DNA from: Planctomyces sp. SH-PL62
GTDB lineage: Bacteria; Planctomycetota; Planctomycetia; Planctomycetales; Planctomycetaceae
DNA: 64,000 bases
Assembly (NCBI GenBank): GCA_945893045.1
Contig: CAMDEA010000012.1
Coordinates: 16,642-80,641 of the forward strand
Direction of reading: 5' to 3'
The translations under genes and the position numbers were made by a program. Shown here one piece after another: positions 26,301 through 36,414 of the stretch. How positions within the stretch are numbered: position 1 is the first letter of the stretch; each line of letters begins with the position of its first letter. The notes under the pieces were generated by a model, which searched no databases, was not told where the DNA came from, and saw only the letters and a list, made by a program, of their open reading frames with translations.

Positions 26301-27469
26301 TACTTTTCCGGATTCGGTCCGCCCAGCGTGACGGGGACATTCACTTTGCGTCCCTCGCGCAGCACGGTGACGATCACTTGATCGCTCGGCCGCTTGCTTT
26401 CGACCACGCTCAGGAAATCGCTTTGCGATTTGACCTCTTCCTCGTCCACGGCCACGACGATATCGGCCGCTCCGTAATCAATCCGCGTGCCGCCCAAGAT
26501 TCCCGTCTTGCGAACAACCTTAGGACCGTGCAACCCCGCCTTATCGGCCGGACCGTTCGGTTGCAGTTGAGCAACCAATAATCCTTTCTCTGTCTTCAGC
26601 AACCGCACACCAATTTCGGGCCGGATGACTTTGCCGTGACGAATCAGTTCCGGCACGACGCGAGCGACAAGATTCGACGGAATCGCGAAGCCGACTCCCG
26701 CGCTTTGCCCGGTCTTGCTGGCGATGGCGGTGTTGATGCCGATCAACCGGCCGTGTGTATCGAGCAACGGGCCGCCGGAATTTCCTGGATTGATCGCCGC
26801 GTCAATCTGGATGATCTGCTTGATCGACCGATTGCGAATCTGCAACGAGCGATCAACGCTCGAAATGCTGCCGGTCGTCAGCGTCCGTTCCAGTCCGAAC
26901 GGATTGCCGATCGCGAAGCACTTCATGCCGACTCGCAGATGGCTCGAATCACCCAGCGCGACGGGATACAGCACTTCCGGCGGAGCCTTCACACGAATGA
27001 CCGCGACATCGTTTTCCGGGTCCGCCCCGATGAACGATGCATCGTACTGCTTGCCGTCGTGCAGCGTGACGACCACATCGTTGGCGTCCGCGATGACGTG
27101 AAAGTTGGTGACGATGTGCCCCGCCTTGTCGAGAATCGACCCCGAACCAGTTCCCTCGGCCGTGACTTCAAATGCCAACAACGCCGAGTGTGAACTCTTC
27201 GTGTTGATGTTCACGACGCTCTTGTTGATCGCCTCATAAACCGCGACGTTAATCGCCTCTTCCGGCGTCAGTCCCTCGCGATTGAACACATTCGGCAAGT
27301 TGGTCGGTGCGAACGAACGATTCTCTTCCAAAGAAAACGACGCCCGCGTGACTCGCTCGCCAGCCTTCTCCTGAGCGTCCACCGGCCGCAGAATGTTCTC
27401 ACTCTGCAACGCCAAGGCGAGCAACGCTCCGACAAACGCCGACACTCCGCAACCCAGACAGAAACGCAT
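26300..27469 (-). CDS. HtrA/DegP-type trypsin-like serine protease with PDZ domain
   Basis: The S1C triad is intact: His in 'VTNFHVIADAN', Asp in 'PENDVAVIRV', Ser in 'INPGNSGGPLLD'. A signal peptide or anchor ('GVSAFVGALLALALQS') opens the protein, and a single PDZ domain occupies about 285-380 ('KGLLVAQLQPNGPADKAGL'). Domain order and 389 aa fit periplasmic DegS/HtrA-like quality-control proteases. The variant 'TNFHVI' instead of 'TNNHVI' is common in planctomycetes. It stands alone between repeats, so no operon partner is implied. Confidence 0.93.
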   Translation of the reverse strand: MRFCLGCGVSAFVGALLALALQSENILRPVDAQEKAGERVTRASFSLEENRSFAPTNLPNVFNREGLTPEEAINVAVYEAINKSVVNINTKSSHSALLAFEVTAEGTGSGSILDKAGHIVTNFHVIADANDVVVTLHDGKQYDASFIGADPENDVAVIRVKAPPEVLYPVALGDSSHLRVGMKCFAIGNPFGLERTLTTGSISSVDRSLQIRNRSIKQIIQIDAAINPGNSGGPLLDTHGRLIGINTAIASKTGQSAGVGFAIPSNLVARVVPELIRHGKVIRPEIGVRLLKTEKGLLVAQLQPNGPADKAGLHGPKVVRKTGILGGTRIDYGAADIVVAVDEEEVKSQSDFLSVVESKRPSDQVIVTVLREGRKVNVPVTLGGPNPEK

Positions 27470-27497
27470 GGCATCCTCCGCTGACGATCAACTCTCT

Positions 27498-27577
27498 GTG
27501 AGAGGGACGGCGCTAGCCGCCGGTCTTGCATGGAAAATCGATTCCACGACACCGGTGGCTAGCGCCATTCCGCTCAC
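27498..27577. repeat. Family G palindromic repeat
   Basis: Arms begin 'gtgagagggacggcgctagc' and end with the near inverse complement at 27551-27577; the loop contains 'atcgattcc'. The second copy at 42612-42691 matches along the whole length including the loop. Confidence 0.88.
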
Positions 27578-27676
27578 AACCCAGTTGGGCGAACCACGCC
27601 CGCCTATCGCAATAATGAACGGCGCGAGGATAGGCCGTATTCCGTCTTTGGCTCAAGACGGGTTCGGCTTAGGAAT

Positions 27677-27801
27677 GGGAGCGCAATAACTTCCCAGTTC
27701 TGGATACAAGCCCGCAGCGCCAGTAAGTGAATCACCTGCGAGCAGGCTCGGAACTCACTCGCTGGCGCTGCGGGCTTGTATCGGGAAGATATTGCGTTCC
27801 C
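27677..27801. repeat. Family Q long inverted repeat
   Basis: Two paired arms: 27677-27695 with 27783-27801, and 27705-27730 with 27755-27780 ('tacaagcccgcagcgccagt' onward and its inverse). It sits 5 nt from the nadA stop, on the downstream side of nadA. Between G and Q, bases 27578-27676 show nothing I can name. Confidence 0.88.
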
Positions 27802-27806
27802 GTTCC

Positions 27807-28802
27807 TTACTTCAGCAGGCTCTTCTCGACGACGGCCCGCGCCTTGTCGAAGCAGGGATTCCATTCGATCTCCGGCCGGCCGTCGCGCAGGCAGTCGCGG
27901 ACTTTTTGCAGCGTGTTCCGAGCCATGTGCGGACAACGGTTGCAGGCACAGGTCTCGCCGCTGGATTCCATCAGGCCGGGGATCGGCACGTAGTTGTGCT
28001 GCGGAGCGATCTTTTGCAGCGGGTGAATCATGTTCGCTTCAGTCGCGACGAGAAACGTCTGCGGCTCGGCGATCGACGCGACGTGTTTGCGCATCGCTTC
28101 GGTGCCGCCGATGAAGTCGGCGTGTTCGAGAATATTCACCGGACACTCCGGGTGCGCGATGATGCGACTGCCGGGGTTGTTCCGTTTGGCTCGCAGCATG
28201 TCCTGAATGCTGAACATCTCGTGAACCATGCAAGCACCCGGCCACAGGATCATCTTGCGGCCGGAGACCTCTGACAGATACCGGCCAAGATGCTGATCCG
28301 GCACAAACAAGATTTCCTTGCCAGCCGGCACACGGTCGATGATCTCGCGAGCGTTGCCGCTGGTGACGATCCAATCGACGAGACTCTTCACTGCCGCCGA
28401 CGTATTGATGTAAGCGACCGTCTCGAAGTCCCGCCCTTCGGCTCGCAGCTTCTGTTGAAACTTGGCCAACTCTTCCGGCTGACAGCTATCGGCCAGCGAG
28501 CACCCCGCCAGCATGTCCGGCAGCAACACGCGCTTGGTGGGGCTGAGCATCTTAGCCGTCTCGGCCATGAAATGGACGCCGCTGAACACGATCGTCGAGG
28601 TCGTCACCTTCGTGGCATCGCGAGCCAGCTTGAGGCTATCGCCCGTGAAGTCGGCCACGTCCTGAATGTCCCCGTCCACATAAAAATGAGCGAGGATCGT
28701 GGCGTCTTTTTCTTTCTTGAGCCGCTCGATTTCGTCCATCAGATCGAGCGGATCTTCCTCAACGGCGGGAGCTTGTCCCAAAATCGGCAACGTGGCAGGC
28801 AT
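27807..28802 (-). CDS. nadA: Quinolinate synthase A
   Basis: NadA condenses iminoaspartate with dihydroxyacetone phosphate to quinolinate in NAD biosynthesis, using a 4Fe-4S cluster. Cluster and active-site landmarks are present: '[11 protein letters not shown]' (about 98-108), '[11 protein letters not shown]', '[11 protein letters not shown]', '[19 protein letters not shown]' and '[12 protein letters not shown]' near the end. The active-site '[20 protein letters not shown]' is near the N-terminus. 331 aa is normal. nadB and nadC are not nearby. Confidence 0.96.
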   Translation of the reverse strand: MPATLPILGQAPAVEEDPLDLMDEIERLKKEKDATILAHFYVDGDIQDVADFTGDSLKLARDATKVTTSTIVFSGVHFMAETAKMLSPTKRVLLPDMLAGCSLADSCQPEELAKFQQKLRAEGRDFETVAYINTSAAVKSLVDWIVTSGNAREIIDRVPAGKEILFVPDQHLGRYLSEVSGRKMILWPGACMVHEMFSIQDMLRAKRNNPGSRIIAHPECPVNILEHADFIGGTEAMRKHVASIAEPQTFLVATEANMIHPLQKIAPQHNYVPIPGLMESSGETCACNRCPHMARNTLQKVRDCLRDGRPEIEWNPCFDKARAVVEKSLLK

Positions 28803-28889
28803 GATGATTCCTCGTGGAGCACGCGGCTCGCGTGCTTTCTCTTTTGCGCCAGATTATAGAGCCGATTGCCTTGGAGGATACTCGACCAG

Positions 28890-29054
28890 ATGCGAGACCT
28901 CATTCCGCTTGTCGTGATTGTCTTGTTCGTCCTCTTGGACGGTGCGTTCGGCATCATGAAGTCGAATCCGAAGCCGGCGGACCGTTGGCTATTTTACTCG
29001 TTGTTGGTGACGATTGTTGTGCTCGCGGTTTTGTTCCTCTATGTCCTCAAATGA
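28890..29054 (+). CDS. Small two-helix membrane protein overlapping the dehydratase gene
   Basis: 54 aa: '[20 protein letters not shown]' forms the first hydrophobic helix, then a short polar loop '[12 protein letters not shown]', then a second helix ending '[12 protein letters not shown]'. Its stop overlaps the next start as ATGA, and GGAGG lies 12 nt before the ATG, so translation and coupling are likely. I do not recognise a family. It may be a regulatory or accessory membrane peptide for the neighbouring enzyme, or simply a membrane protein in the same operon. Confidence 0.65.
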   Translation: MRDLIPLVVIVLFVLLDGAFGIMKSNPKPADRWLFYSLLVTIVVLAVLFLYVLK

Positions 29055-31036
29055 ATGATCTCAGAATGCAAACTCTCGTCGGTTCTCTGCTCGACTCGGA
29101 TGACCCGCAGCTTTTCCACATCGCGACTCACGGGCCAGGACCGGTGGGGCGGATGCCGTTTACCGAAAACATGTTGCTGGATGCTCCGTCGGGCGACTTG
29201 TTCGGCATGACGCAGAATGCCGGTATGGGTTGGGATCCGGCGCAGTTGGGGCGGCCACAGTTTTTGATCGTCAGCACTCAGGGTGGCATTCGGGACGAAT
29301 GCGGCCGGCCGATTGCATTGGGATATCACACCGGGCACTGGGAAGTCGGCTTGCTGATGCGAGCGGCGGCCGACGAATTGAACCGGCTGGAAAAGCTGCC
29401 GTTCGCGGCTTATGTCAGCGATCCGTGCGACGGACGATCGCAAGGGACCGTCGCGATGATGGATAGCCTGGCGTATCGCAACGACGCGGCAATTGTGCTG
29501 AAGCGATTGATTCGTTCGCTGCCGACTCGGCGCGGCGTCATCGGCATCGCGACGTGCGACAAGGGATTGCCTGCGACGATGATGGCTCTGGCGGCTCAGC
29601 ATGACTTGCCCTGCGTGATCGTGCCCGGCGGAGTCACCTTGCCGAGTCGCGATGCGGAAGACGCCGGCAAGGTTCAATCGCTGGGAGCACGTTTCGCACA
29701 TGGCGAAGTGACGCTCGAATACGCTCAGGACATGGGTTGCCGAGCCTGCGGCAGCGCGGGAGGCGGCTGCCAGTTCTTGGGAACGGCGGCGACATCACAG
29801 GTCGTCGTGGAAGCACTGGGCATGGCGTTGCCGCACACCGCGCTGATGCCGTCGGGACAAGCGATCTGGCTGGACGCGGCTCGCCGATCGGCTCGCGCGG
29901 TCATCGCGATGGAAGCCGCTGGGCTGACGATGCGCAAGTTGCTGACCGACGATTCGCTGCACAATGCGATGGTCGTTCATGCGGCCTGTGGTGGCTCGAC
30001 GAATCTATTGCTGCACATTCCGGCGATCGCGTTCTCGGCGGGGCTGGAGCGGCCGGTCGTCGATGATTGGAATCGGATCAATCGCCAAGTGCCGCGACTG
30101 GTCGATGTCCTGCCGAACGGGCCGAAGGGACATCCGACCGTGCAATTCTTCCTCGCGGGGGGCGTTCCTGAAGTCATGCTGCACCTGCGCACGTTGGGCC
30201 TGCTGCGTTTGAACGCACTGACGGCAACGGGGCGGCTGCTGGGTGAAGTGCTCGAATGGTGGGAACAATCCAATCGCCGCCGCGAACTGCGAGCGTTGTT
30301 GCGATCGGCCGACGGCGTTGATCCCGATGATGTGGTCATGTCGCCGGAACGTGCTCGCGCACGCGGCTTGACGAGTACCGTGACATTCCCGATTGGGAAC
30401 ATCGCGCCGGAAGGTTCGGTCATCAAAAGTACGGCGATTGATCCCAGCGTGGTCGATGCCGACGGCGTCTATCGCAAGCTCGGCCCCGCGAAAGTCTTCA
30501 CGTCCGAACGGGACGCGATCGCGGCGGTGAAGGGGCGTGGCTCGAAAACCATCGAAGCGGGAGACGTGATCGTGCTGATGTGCCGCGGACCGCTCGGTGC
30601 CGGCATGGAAGAGACGTTTCAGCTCACCTCTGCGTTGAAGTATCTGTCGTTTGGAAAGCAGGTGGCCTTGATCACCGACGCCCGCTTCTCCGGCGTCTCG
30701 ACCGGAGCCTGCATCGGCCACGTCGGTCCCGAAGCGCTGGCCGGAGGCCCGATCGGCAAGCTCCGTGACGGCGACATGATCGAGATCATCATCGACCGCA
30801 ACTCGCTCGACGGCAGTTTGAATTTCGTCGGTGAAGCGGATCGCCGGTTCTCGCCGGAGGAAGGTGCGCGAATCCTGGCTGCTCGTGAACCCGCGCAACC
30901 TTTGCTGCCTGATCCGCAACTGCCCGACGACACGAAGCTCTGGGCGTTGCTGCAACAACTTGGCGGCGGCACTTGGGGCGGATGCGTGTACGACGTCGAT
31001 GCGCTGGCAAAAGTGATTGCAAACAAAACGGTATAA
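29051..31036 (+). CDS. YjhG/YagF-type dehydratase (IlvD/Edd superfamily, D-xylonate dehydratase-like)
   Basis: A 661-aa IlvD/Edd-superfamily protein. The length and the motifs '[20 protein letters not shown]', '[20 protein letters not shown]' and '[17 protein letters not shown]' match the YjhG/YagF branch, which dehydrates D-xylonate. The Cys residues in those motifs and in '[20 protein letters not shown]' are the expected iron-sulfur and metal ligands. '[20 protein letters not shown]' is the superfamily's C-terminal signature. Start ATG 29051 is coupled to the small membrane gene. Other aldonic acids are possible substrates. The final residues 'KTV' and the stop come from the H repeat. Confidence 0.88.
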   Translation: MNDLRMQTLVGSLLDSDDPQLFHIATHGPGPVGRMPFTENMLLDAPSGDLFGMTQNAGMGWDPAQLGRPQFLIVSTQGGIRDECGRPIALGYHTGHWEVGLLMRAAADELNRLEKLPFAAYVSDPCDGRSQGTVAMMDSLAYRNDAAIVLKRLIRSLPTRRGVIGIATCDKGLPATMMALAAQHDLPCVIVPGGVTLPSRDAEDAGKVQSLGARFAHGEVTLEYAQDMGCRACGSAGGGCQFLGTAATSQVVVEALGMALPHTALMPSGQAIWLDAARRSARAVIAMEAAGLTMRKLLTDDSLHNAMVVHAACGGSTNLLLHIPAIAFSAGLERPVVDDWNRINRQVPRLVDVLPNGPKGHPTVQFFLAGGVPEVMLHLRTLGLLRLNALTATGRLLGEVLEWWEQSNRRRELRALLRSADGVDPDDVVMSPERARARGLTSTVTFPIGNIAPEGSVIKSTAIDPSVVDADGVYRKLGPAKVFTSERDAIAAVKGRGSKTIEAGDVIVLMCRGPLGAGMEETFQLTSALKYLSFGKQVALITDARFSGVSTGACIGHVGPEALAGGPIGKLRDGDMIEIIIDRNSLDGSLNFVGEADRRFSPEEGARILAAREPAQPLLPDPQLPDDTKLWALLQQLGGGTWGGCVYDVDALAKVIANKTV

Positions 31037-31098
31037 CGGCCATCGGCGTTCGGCCGAATGCCGTCAGCCGATTGCCGACAGCCGTGATACCGTTTTTT
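31026..31098. repeat. Family H palindromic repeat
   Basis: Outer arms 'aaaacggtataacggc' at 31026-31041 and 'gccgtgataccgtttttt' at 31081-31098 enclose further inverted segments. The left arm supplies the end of the dehydratase gene; the right arm ends in T6 and could terminate transcription before gcvT. Confidence 0.85.
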
Positions 31099-31125
31099 CA
31101 AATCTCAAATCTCGGAACTACAGGA

Positions 31126-32220
31126 ATGACTGATTTACTTCAAACGCCGCTGCACGACTGGCACGCCGCGCATGGCGGGCGGATGGTTGAGTTTGGTGGC
31201 TGGCACATGCCGGTGCAGTATCGCTCGATCACCGAAGAGCATCACGCCGTGCGGCGCGCGGCGGGGCTGTTTGACATCGCGCACATGGGACGGCTGCGAT
31301 TCACCGGGACGCACTCGGTGAAGTTTCTCGATCATCTGCTGACGAACGACGTCGCATCATTGAATTCGGGACAAGTGCGGTACTCGCTGATCTGCAACGA
31401 AGCGGGTGGCGTGCTGGATGACGTGCTCGTGACTCGGTTCGAGGGCTGGCATCTGCTGGTCGTGAATGCCTCGAACCGACTGAAAATCGTCGATTGGGTG
31501 ACACAGCATCGCACCAGCTTCAACGTGTCTGTGGAAGATTGTTCGGCGAAATGGTCGATGCTCGCGCTGCAAGGGCCGAAGTCGGTGGAGTTACTCACCC
31601 CACTGGCCGGCGAGAACATCGCTCACTTGCGGTATTACTTCGGTTGCGAGACGGACGTGCTCGGCCAGCGCGGCATCGTGACCCGCACGGGTTACACGGG
31701 TGAGGATGGCTTTGAAGTGATTCTGCCTCGCGAGCACGGAGTGAAGTTGTGGGAGACACTGATCGAACGGGGAGCCTGCGCCGGTTTGTTGCCGTGTGGG
31801 CTAGGCTGTCGAGACACGCTGCGGCTCGAAGCCGGGATGCCGCTTTACGGACATGAGTTGTCGGAGTCGATCGATCCGATCTCGGCGGGACTGTCGTTCG
31901 CGGTGAAGTCGCAAACCAAAGACTTCATCGGGAAGGACTCGTTGCTGGCGAAGCCTCAGCCGCGCGCCCAGAAGCGAGTCGGTCTGGTGTTGGCTGGCCG
32001 GCGGATCGCTCGTGAAGGAGCGCAGGTTCTCGCGGGGCAGGTGGATATCGGCGAAGTGACCTCGGGGACGTTTTCGCCGACGCTCGAAAAGCCGATTGCG
32101 ATGGCGTACATCGCGCGCGAGGCCGCGATCCTCGGAGCGAACGTCGAATTGGATATCCGCGGCCAAAGCGAGCGGGCCACCATCGTGGAACTGCCGTTCT
32201 ATCGGCGGCCGCGCTCGTAG
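31126..32220 (+). CDS. gcvT: Glycine cleavage system aminomethyltransferase (T protein)
   Basis: The T protein transfers the methylene group from the aminomethyl-lipoyl H protein to tetrahydrofolate. Hallmarks: 'EFGGWHMPVQYRSITEEHHA' near the N-terminus, 'LLVVNASNRLKIVDWV', 'TRTGYTGEDGFEVILP' and 'GCRDTLRLEAGMPLYGHEL'. About 364 aa is usual. Start ATG 31126; the open frame upstream is repeat-derived. The gcvH and gcvP genes are not adjacent, which is common in planctomycetes. Confidence 0.94.
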   Translation: MTDLLQTPLHDWHAAHGGRMVEFGGWHMPVQYRSITEEHHAVRRAAGLFDIAHMGRLRFTGTHSVKFLDHLLTNDVASLNSGQVRYSLICNEAGGVLDDVLVTRFEGWHLLVVNASNRLKIVDWVTQHRTSFNVSVEDCSAKWSMLALQGPKSVELLTPLAGENIAHLRYYFGCETDVLGQRGIVTRTGYTGEDGFEVILPREHGVKLWETLIERGACAGLLPCGLGCRDTLRLEAGMPLYGHELSESIDPISAGLSFAVKSQTKDFIGKDSLLAKPQPRAQKRVGLVLAGRRIAREGAQVLAGQVDIGEVTSGTFSPTLEKPIAMAYIAREAAILGANVELDIRGQSERATIVELPFYRRPRS

Positions 32221-32232
32221 TGGGTGTTCCCT

Positions 32233-32294
32233 GTAGCCACGTTCGCCAGAACGTGGGAAGGCCAGAAGCCCCACGTTCTGGCGAACGTGGCTAC
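32233..32294. repeat. Family D palindromic repeat
   Basis: Perfect 25-nt arms 32233-32257 and 32270-32294 ('gtagccacgttcgccagaac' onward) have a 12-nt loop. Located between convergent gcvT and purH. It is the uninterrupted counterpart of the nested element at 1007-1194. Confidence 0.95.
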
Positions 32295-32304
32295 GACAGC
32301 AATC

Positions 32305-33924
<1,620 letters not shown>

Positions 33925-33935
33925 GAATCGGTCTC

Positions 33936-34006
33936 CGTAGGATGGGCACTCCTGCCCGTCTTCGTTCTTCCAACGACGTAGGATGGGCAAAAGTGCCCAT
34001 CCTACG
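33936..34006. repeat. Family I repeat with a perfect hairpin
   Basis: A partial copy at 33936-33960 is followed by a perfect hairpin 33977-34006 (13-nt arms 'cgtaggatgggca' around 'aaag'). It lies immediately upstream of purH, so it may affect its leader. Confidence 0.9.
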
Positions 34007-34049
34007 TCACGCGGCCGATGCTAGTGGGCGGCACAAGCAGTTCAAAGCG

Positions 34050-35021
34050 TCAGCCGTTGAGTTGCTGCATGATCGCGTCATGCAACGCCGGCACAGTCAC
34101 CTTGTGATCCCCTTGGACATAGAAGCTCTGGCCGCCATCGGCGACGGTGCGAACGAGAATCGTTTTGAACGGGCGGAAGTAATACCGCGGGTCGTTCTTC
34201 GGCGCTTCCTGCGAGAGATCATCGCCAAGGCTCGGCAGATCGAAGACGGCGGTTGTGAAGTGACAGATCTTTTCGTCGCGTTGATGAGCAACATTGCGAG
34301 CCATCGCTAACGCCTTGAGATACACCTCCGGCCCCATCACCGCCGAGCCGATGTTGAGGAACACGCCTCCTTCCAGATTCATGACCGACTGCGTGAAGAT
34401 CAGGAAGTCCGTGTACGAGGTCGCTCCGGCAGCGGCTCCATCGAAGTTCGGATGCTCGTGAACGATGTCCTGGCCGATGCAGACGTGGGCCGTGACTGGG
34501 ACTCGCAGCCGATAGCCGGCCGCAAAGATGCTCGTCTCCCGAAACGGGAATCGTTCTGCCTCAATCGTTCTGCCAACCGCCTCGCCAAAACCGAGTCCGT
34601 CGCGATGCCCGGCGCTCACGGCGTCATTCAATTGCGAGGTCTCTTGCCACAAGCCGAACTGACCTTCTTTGACGTACTTGGCCACGCTCTCGCAGGTCTG
34701 GCCGATCATCGCGAGTTCAAAATCGTGAATCGCTCCCGCGCCGTTGAATCCGATGTGCGTCAGCAATCCGCGCTGCATCAAGTCGATCAGCAGCGGAGCA
34801 TTGCCGGCTCGCAGCACATGCGCGCCGCACAAGAAGATGATTGCGCGGCCGTTGCGTTTGGCTTCGACGATCCGCTCGGCGAGGATCGGGATCGCGGGAT
34901 GCTCGAACGGCACACGCGAGCCGCCGGGCTGATTGAGAATCGCCTCGCGGCTCAAGTCGTGGATTCGCTCACCGAGCGGCAGAATGCGAAGCTGGCTACG
35001 ATCAAATTGCGGAAACGGCAT
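34050..35021 (-). CDS. Conserved protein, possibly deoxyhypusine synthase-like
   Basis: 323 aa. Segments 'IIFLCGAHVLRAGNAPLLID', 'THIGFNGAGAIHDFELAMIG' and 'TDFLIFTQSVMNLEGGVFLN' resemble bacterial proteins often grouped with the deoxyhypusine synthase superfamily (NAD-binding Rossmann-like fold). The catalytic Lys region of true deoxyhypusine synthase is not obvious, and bacteria lack eIF5A, so the activity, if related, would be on another polyamine substrate such as homospermidine formation. There is no signal peptide; likely cytoplasmic. The gene is monocistronic or cotranscribed into purH (direction is the same, 125 nt apart with the I repeat between). Assignment is tentative. Confidence 0.5.
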   Translation of the reverse strand: MPFPQFDRSQLRILPLGERIHDLSREAILNQPGGSRVPFEHPAIPILAERIVEAKRNGRAIIFLCGAHVLRAGNAPLLIDLMQRGLLTHIGFNGAGAIHDFELAMIGQTCESVAKYVKEGQFGLWQETSQLNDAVSAGHRDGLGFGEAVGRTIEAERFPFRETSIFAAGYRLRVPVTAHVCIGQDIVHEHPNFDGAAAGATSYTDFLIFTQSVMNLEGGVFLNIGSAVMGPEVYLKALAMARNVAHQRDEKICHFTTAVFDLPSLGDDLSQEAPKNDPRYYFRPFKTILVRTVADGGQSFYVQGDHKVTVPALHDAIMQQLNG

Positions 35022-35165
35022 GAACGACTCCGGGATAAAACGGGGTGGGACGAGGCGACTCTAAAGACGTGAGTGGCGACCGAAAAGACTGGGCGAGCAC
35101 GCAAGAGCAGCCCTTCGGAAAGAAGTTCATTATGCTCCGCGAACCCACCTAAGAGTGACTCCCTG

Positions 35166-36320
35166 ATGGCAGATGATCCCCAGCGGCAACTTGACGCAGA
35201 GAACGGACCGCGAGTCGCGCCCACGGCAGATCGCCCGCCGGCTCGGTTCGCGTTTCTCGATGGACTGCGCGGTCTCGCGGCGTTGGGGATCGCGGTGTAT
35301 CACATTTGGCGGTACGAGCCGCTGCCGTATCCGGCGATGAATTGCTTGCCGTGGATCGTCGATTGGGTGTTGCTGCGGTCTTGGGTCGGAGTGCAATTCC
35401 TGTTGGTGCTCAGCGGATTCGTGATCGCCTTCACGCTGCGTGAGACCTGGGTGACTCCGCGCGAAGTGGGGTCATTTCTCGGACGGCGGATCGTGCGACT
35501 GGGACCACCGTATTGGGCCACGCTGGCGTTCGTGCTGGTGTTGCATGCGTTGAACGTGACGTGGTGGAACCTGCCCCCGTCCTTCGAGGAACCGCTGACG
35601 AGCGGCCGCGTCTTGGCGCACACCGTGTTCCATCAGGATGTGCTGGAAGAAACGCCGTTGTCGGCGGCGATCTGGACGGTCTGCATCGAGATGCAGTTCT
35701 ATGTCGTCAGCGTTCTGGGTTGGGGGATTGCTCAACGGCTGCAACGCCGCTCCGAACAGCCGTCAACGCGACCTTCGGCAACCGCTTTGATGCTGGTCTT
35801 CGCGCCGCTCGCGCTGGTCTCGCTGGTCTATTGGAACCGGCAGGACAGCACTGAGCCGTGGGTGATTCATTTTCTGTGCTCGTTCTTCTTGGGGATGGTG
35901 ACGTGGTGGACGCTCGACCGAACCGTCTCGCCACTGGTCTTCGCGGTGAGCGTCGCCGTCGTAGCCGGACATCTGGCGTACCAATGGAAGTTGGAGAACG
36001 CGCTCGCGCTGACGGCGGCGTTGTTGATTTTTGTCGCCGGACGAACGGGACATTTTCACGATTGGTTGAATTGGCGCTGGCTGCAATACCTCGGCCGAAT
36101 TTCTTACAGCCTGTATCTGATCCATTATCCGGTGAGTCATTATCTGACGTGGGTCGGTTGGCGATGGTGCGACAACGCGCCGACTCCGGTTCAGTCGAGT
36201 CTGATCTTGCTGACATGCCTGGTGGCCAGCATTGCCGCCGGGCATTTGCTGTACGTCGGCGTGGAAGTACCGGCTGGTCGCTGGTCCGCTTGGTTGAAAG
36301 CTCGGCGGCCTGTGATTTGA
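35166..36320 (+). CDS. Acyltransferase 3 family membrane protein
   Basis: The opening 'FAFLDGLRGLAALGIAVYHI' contains the R-G-L-A and catalytic His of the acyltransferase-3 (OafA/NodX-type) family. 'WVGVQFLLVLSGFVIAFTL' and 'FLGRRIVRLGPPYWATLAFV' follow, and 'LGRISYSLYLIHYPV' is near the C-terminus. About ten hydrophobic helices, 384 aa from ATG 35166. The family acylates sugars of surface polysaccharides, O-antigen or lipids at the inner membrane. The frame is open further upstream to 35073, but that part is not conserved-looking. Confidence 0.9.
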   Translation: MADDPQRQLDAENGPRVAPTADRPPARFAFLDGLRGLAALGIAVYHIWRYEPLPYPAMNCLPWIVDWVLLRSWVGVQFLLVLSGFVIAFTLRETWVTPREVGSFLGRRIVRLGPPYWATLAFVLVLHALNVTWWNLPPSFEEPLTSGRVLAHTVFHQDVLEETPLSAAIWTVCIEMQFYVVSVLGWGIAQRLQRRSEQPSTRPSATALMLVFAPLALVSLVYWNRQDSTEPWVIHFLCSFFLGMVTWWTLDRTVSPLVFAVSVAVVAGHLAYQWKLENALALTAALLIFVAGRTGHFHDWLNWRWLQYLGRISYSLYLIHYPVSHYLTWVGWRWCDNAPTPVQSSLILLTCLVASIAAGHLLYVGVEVPAGRWSAWLKARRPVI

Positions 36321-36414
36321 GGTCTTGGATGAAATAGCCGATGTTGATACGTTCCTGCGGTCGTTGGTTTGTTGAGAGACAGCGTTCGTCTACGAAAATG
36401 AGAGCCGGTGTTTC

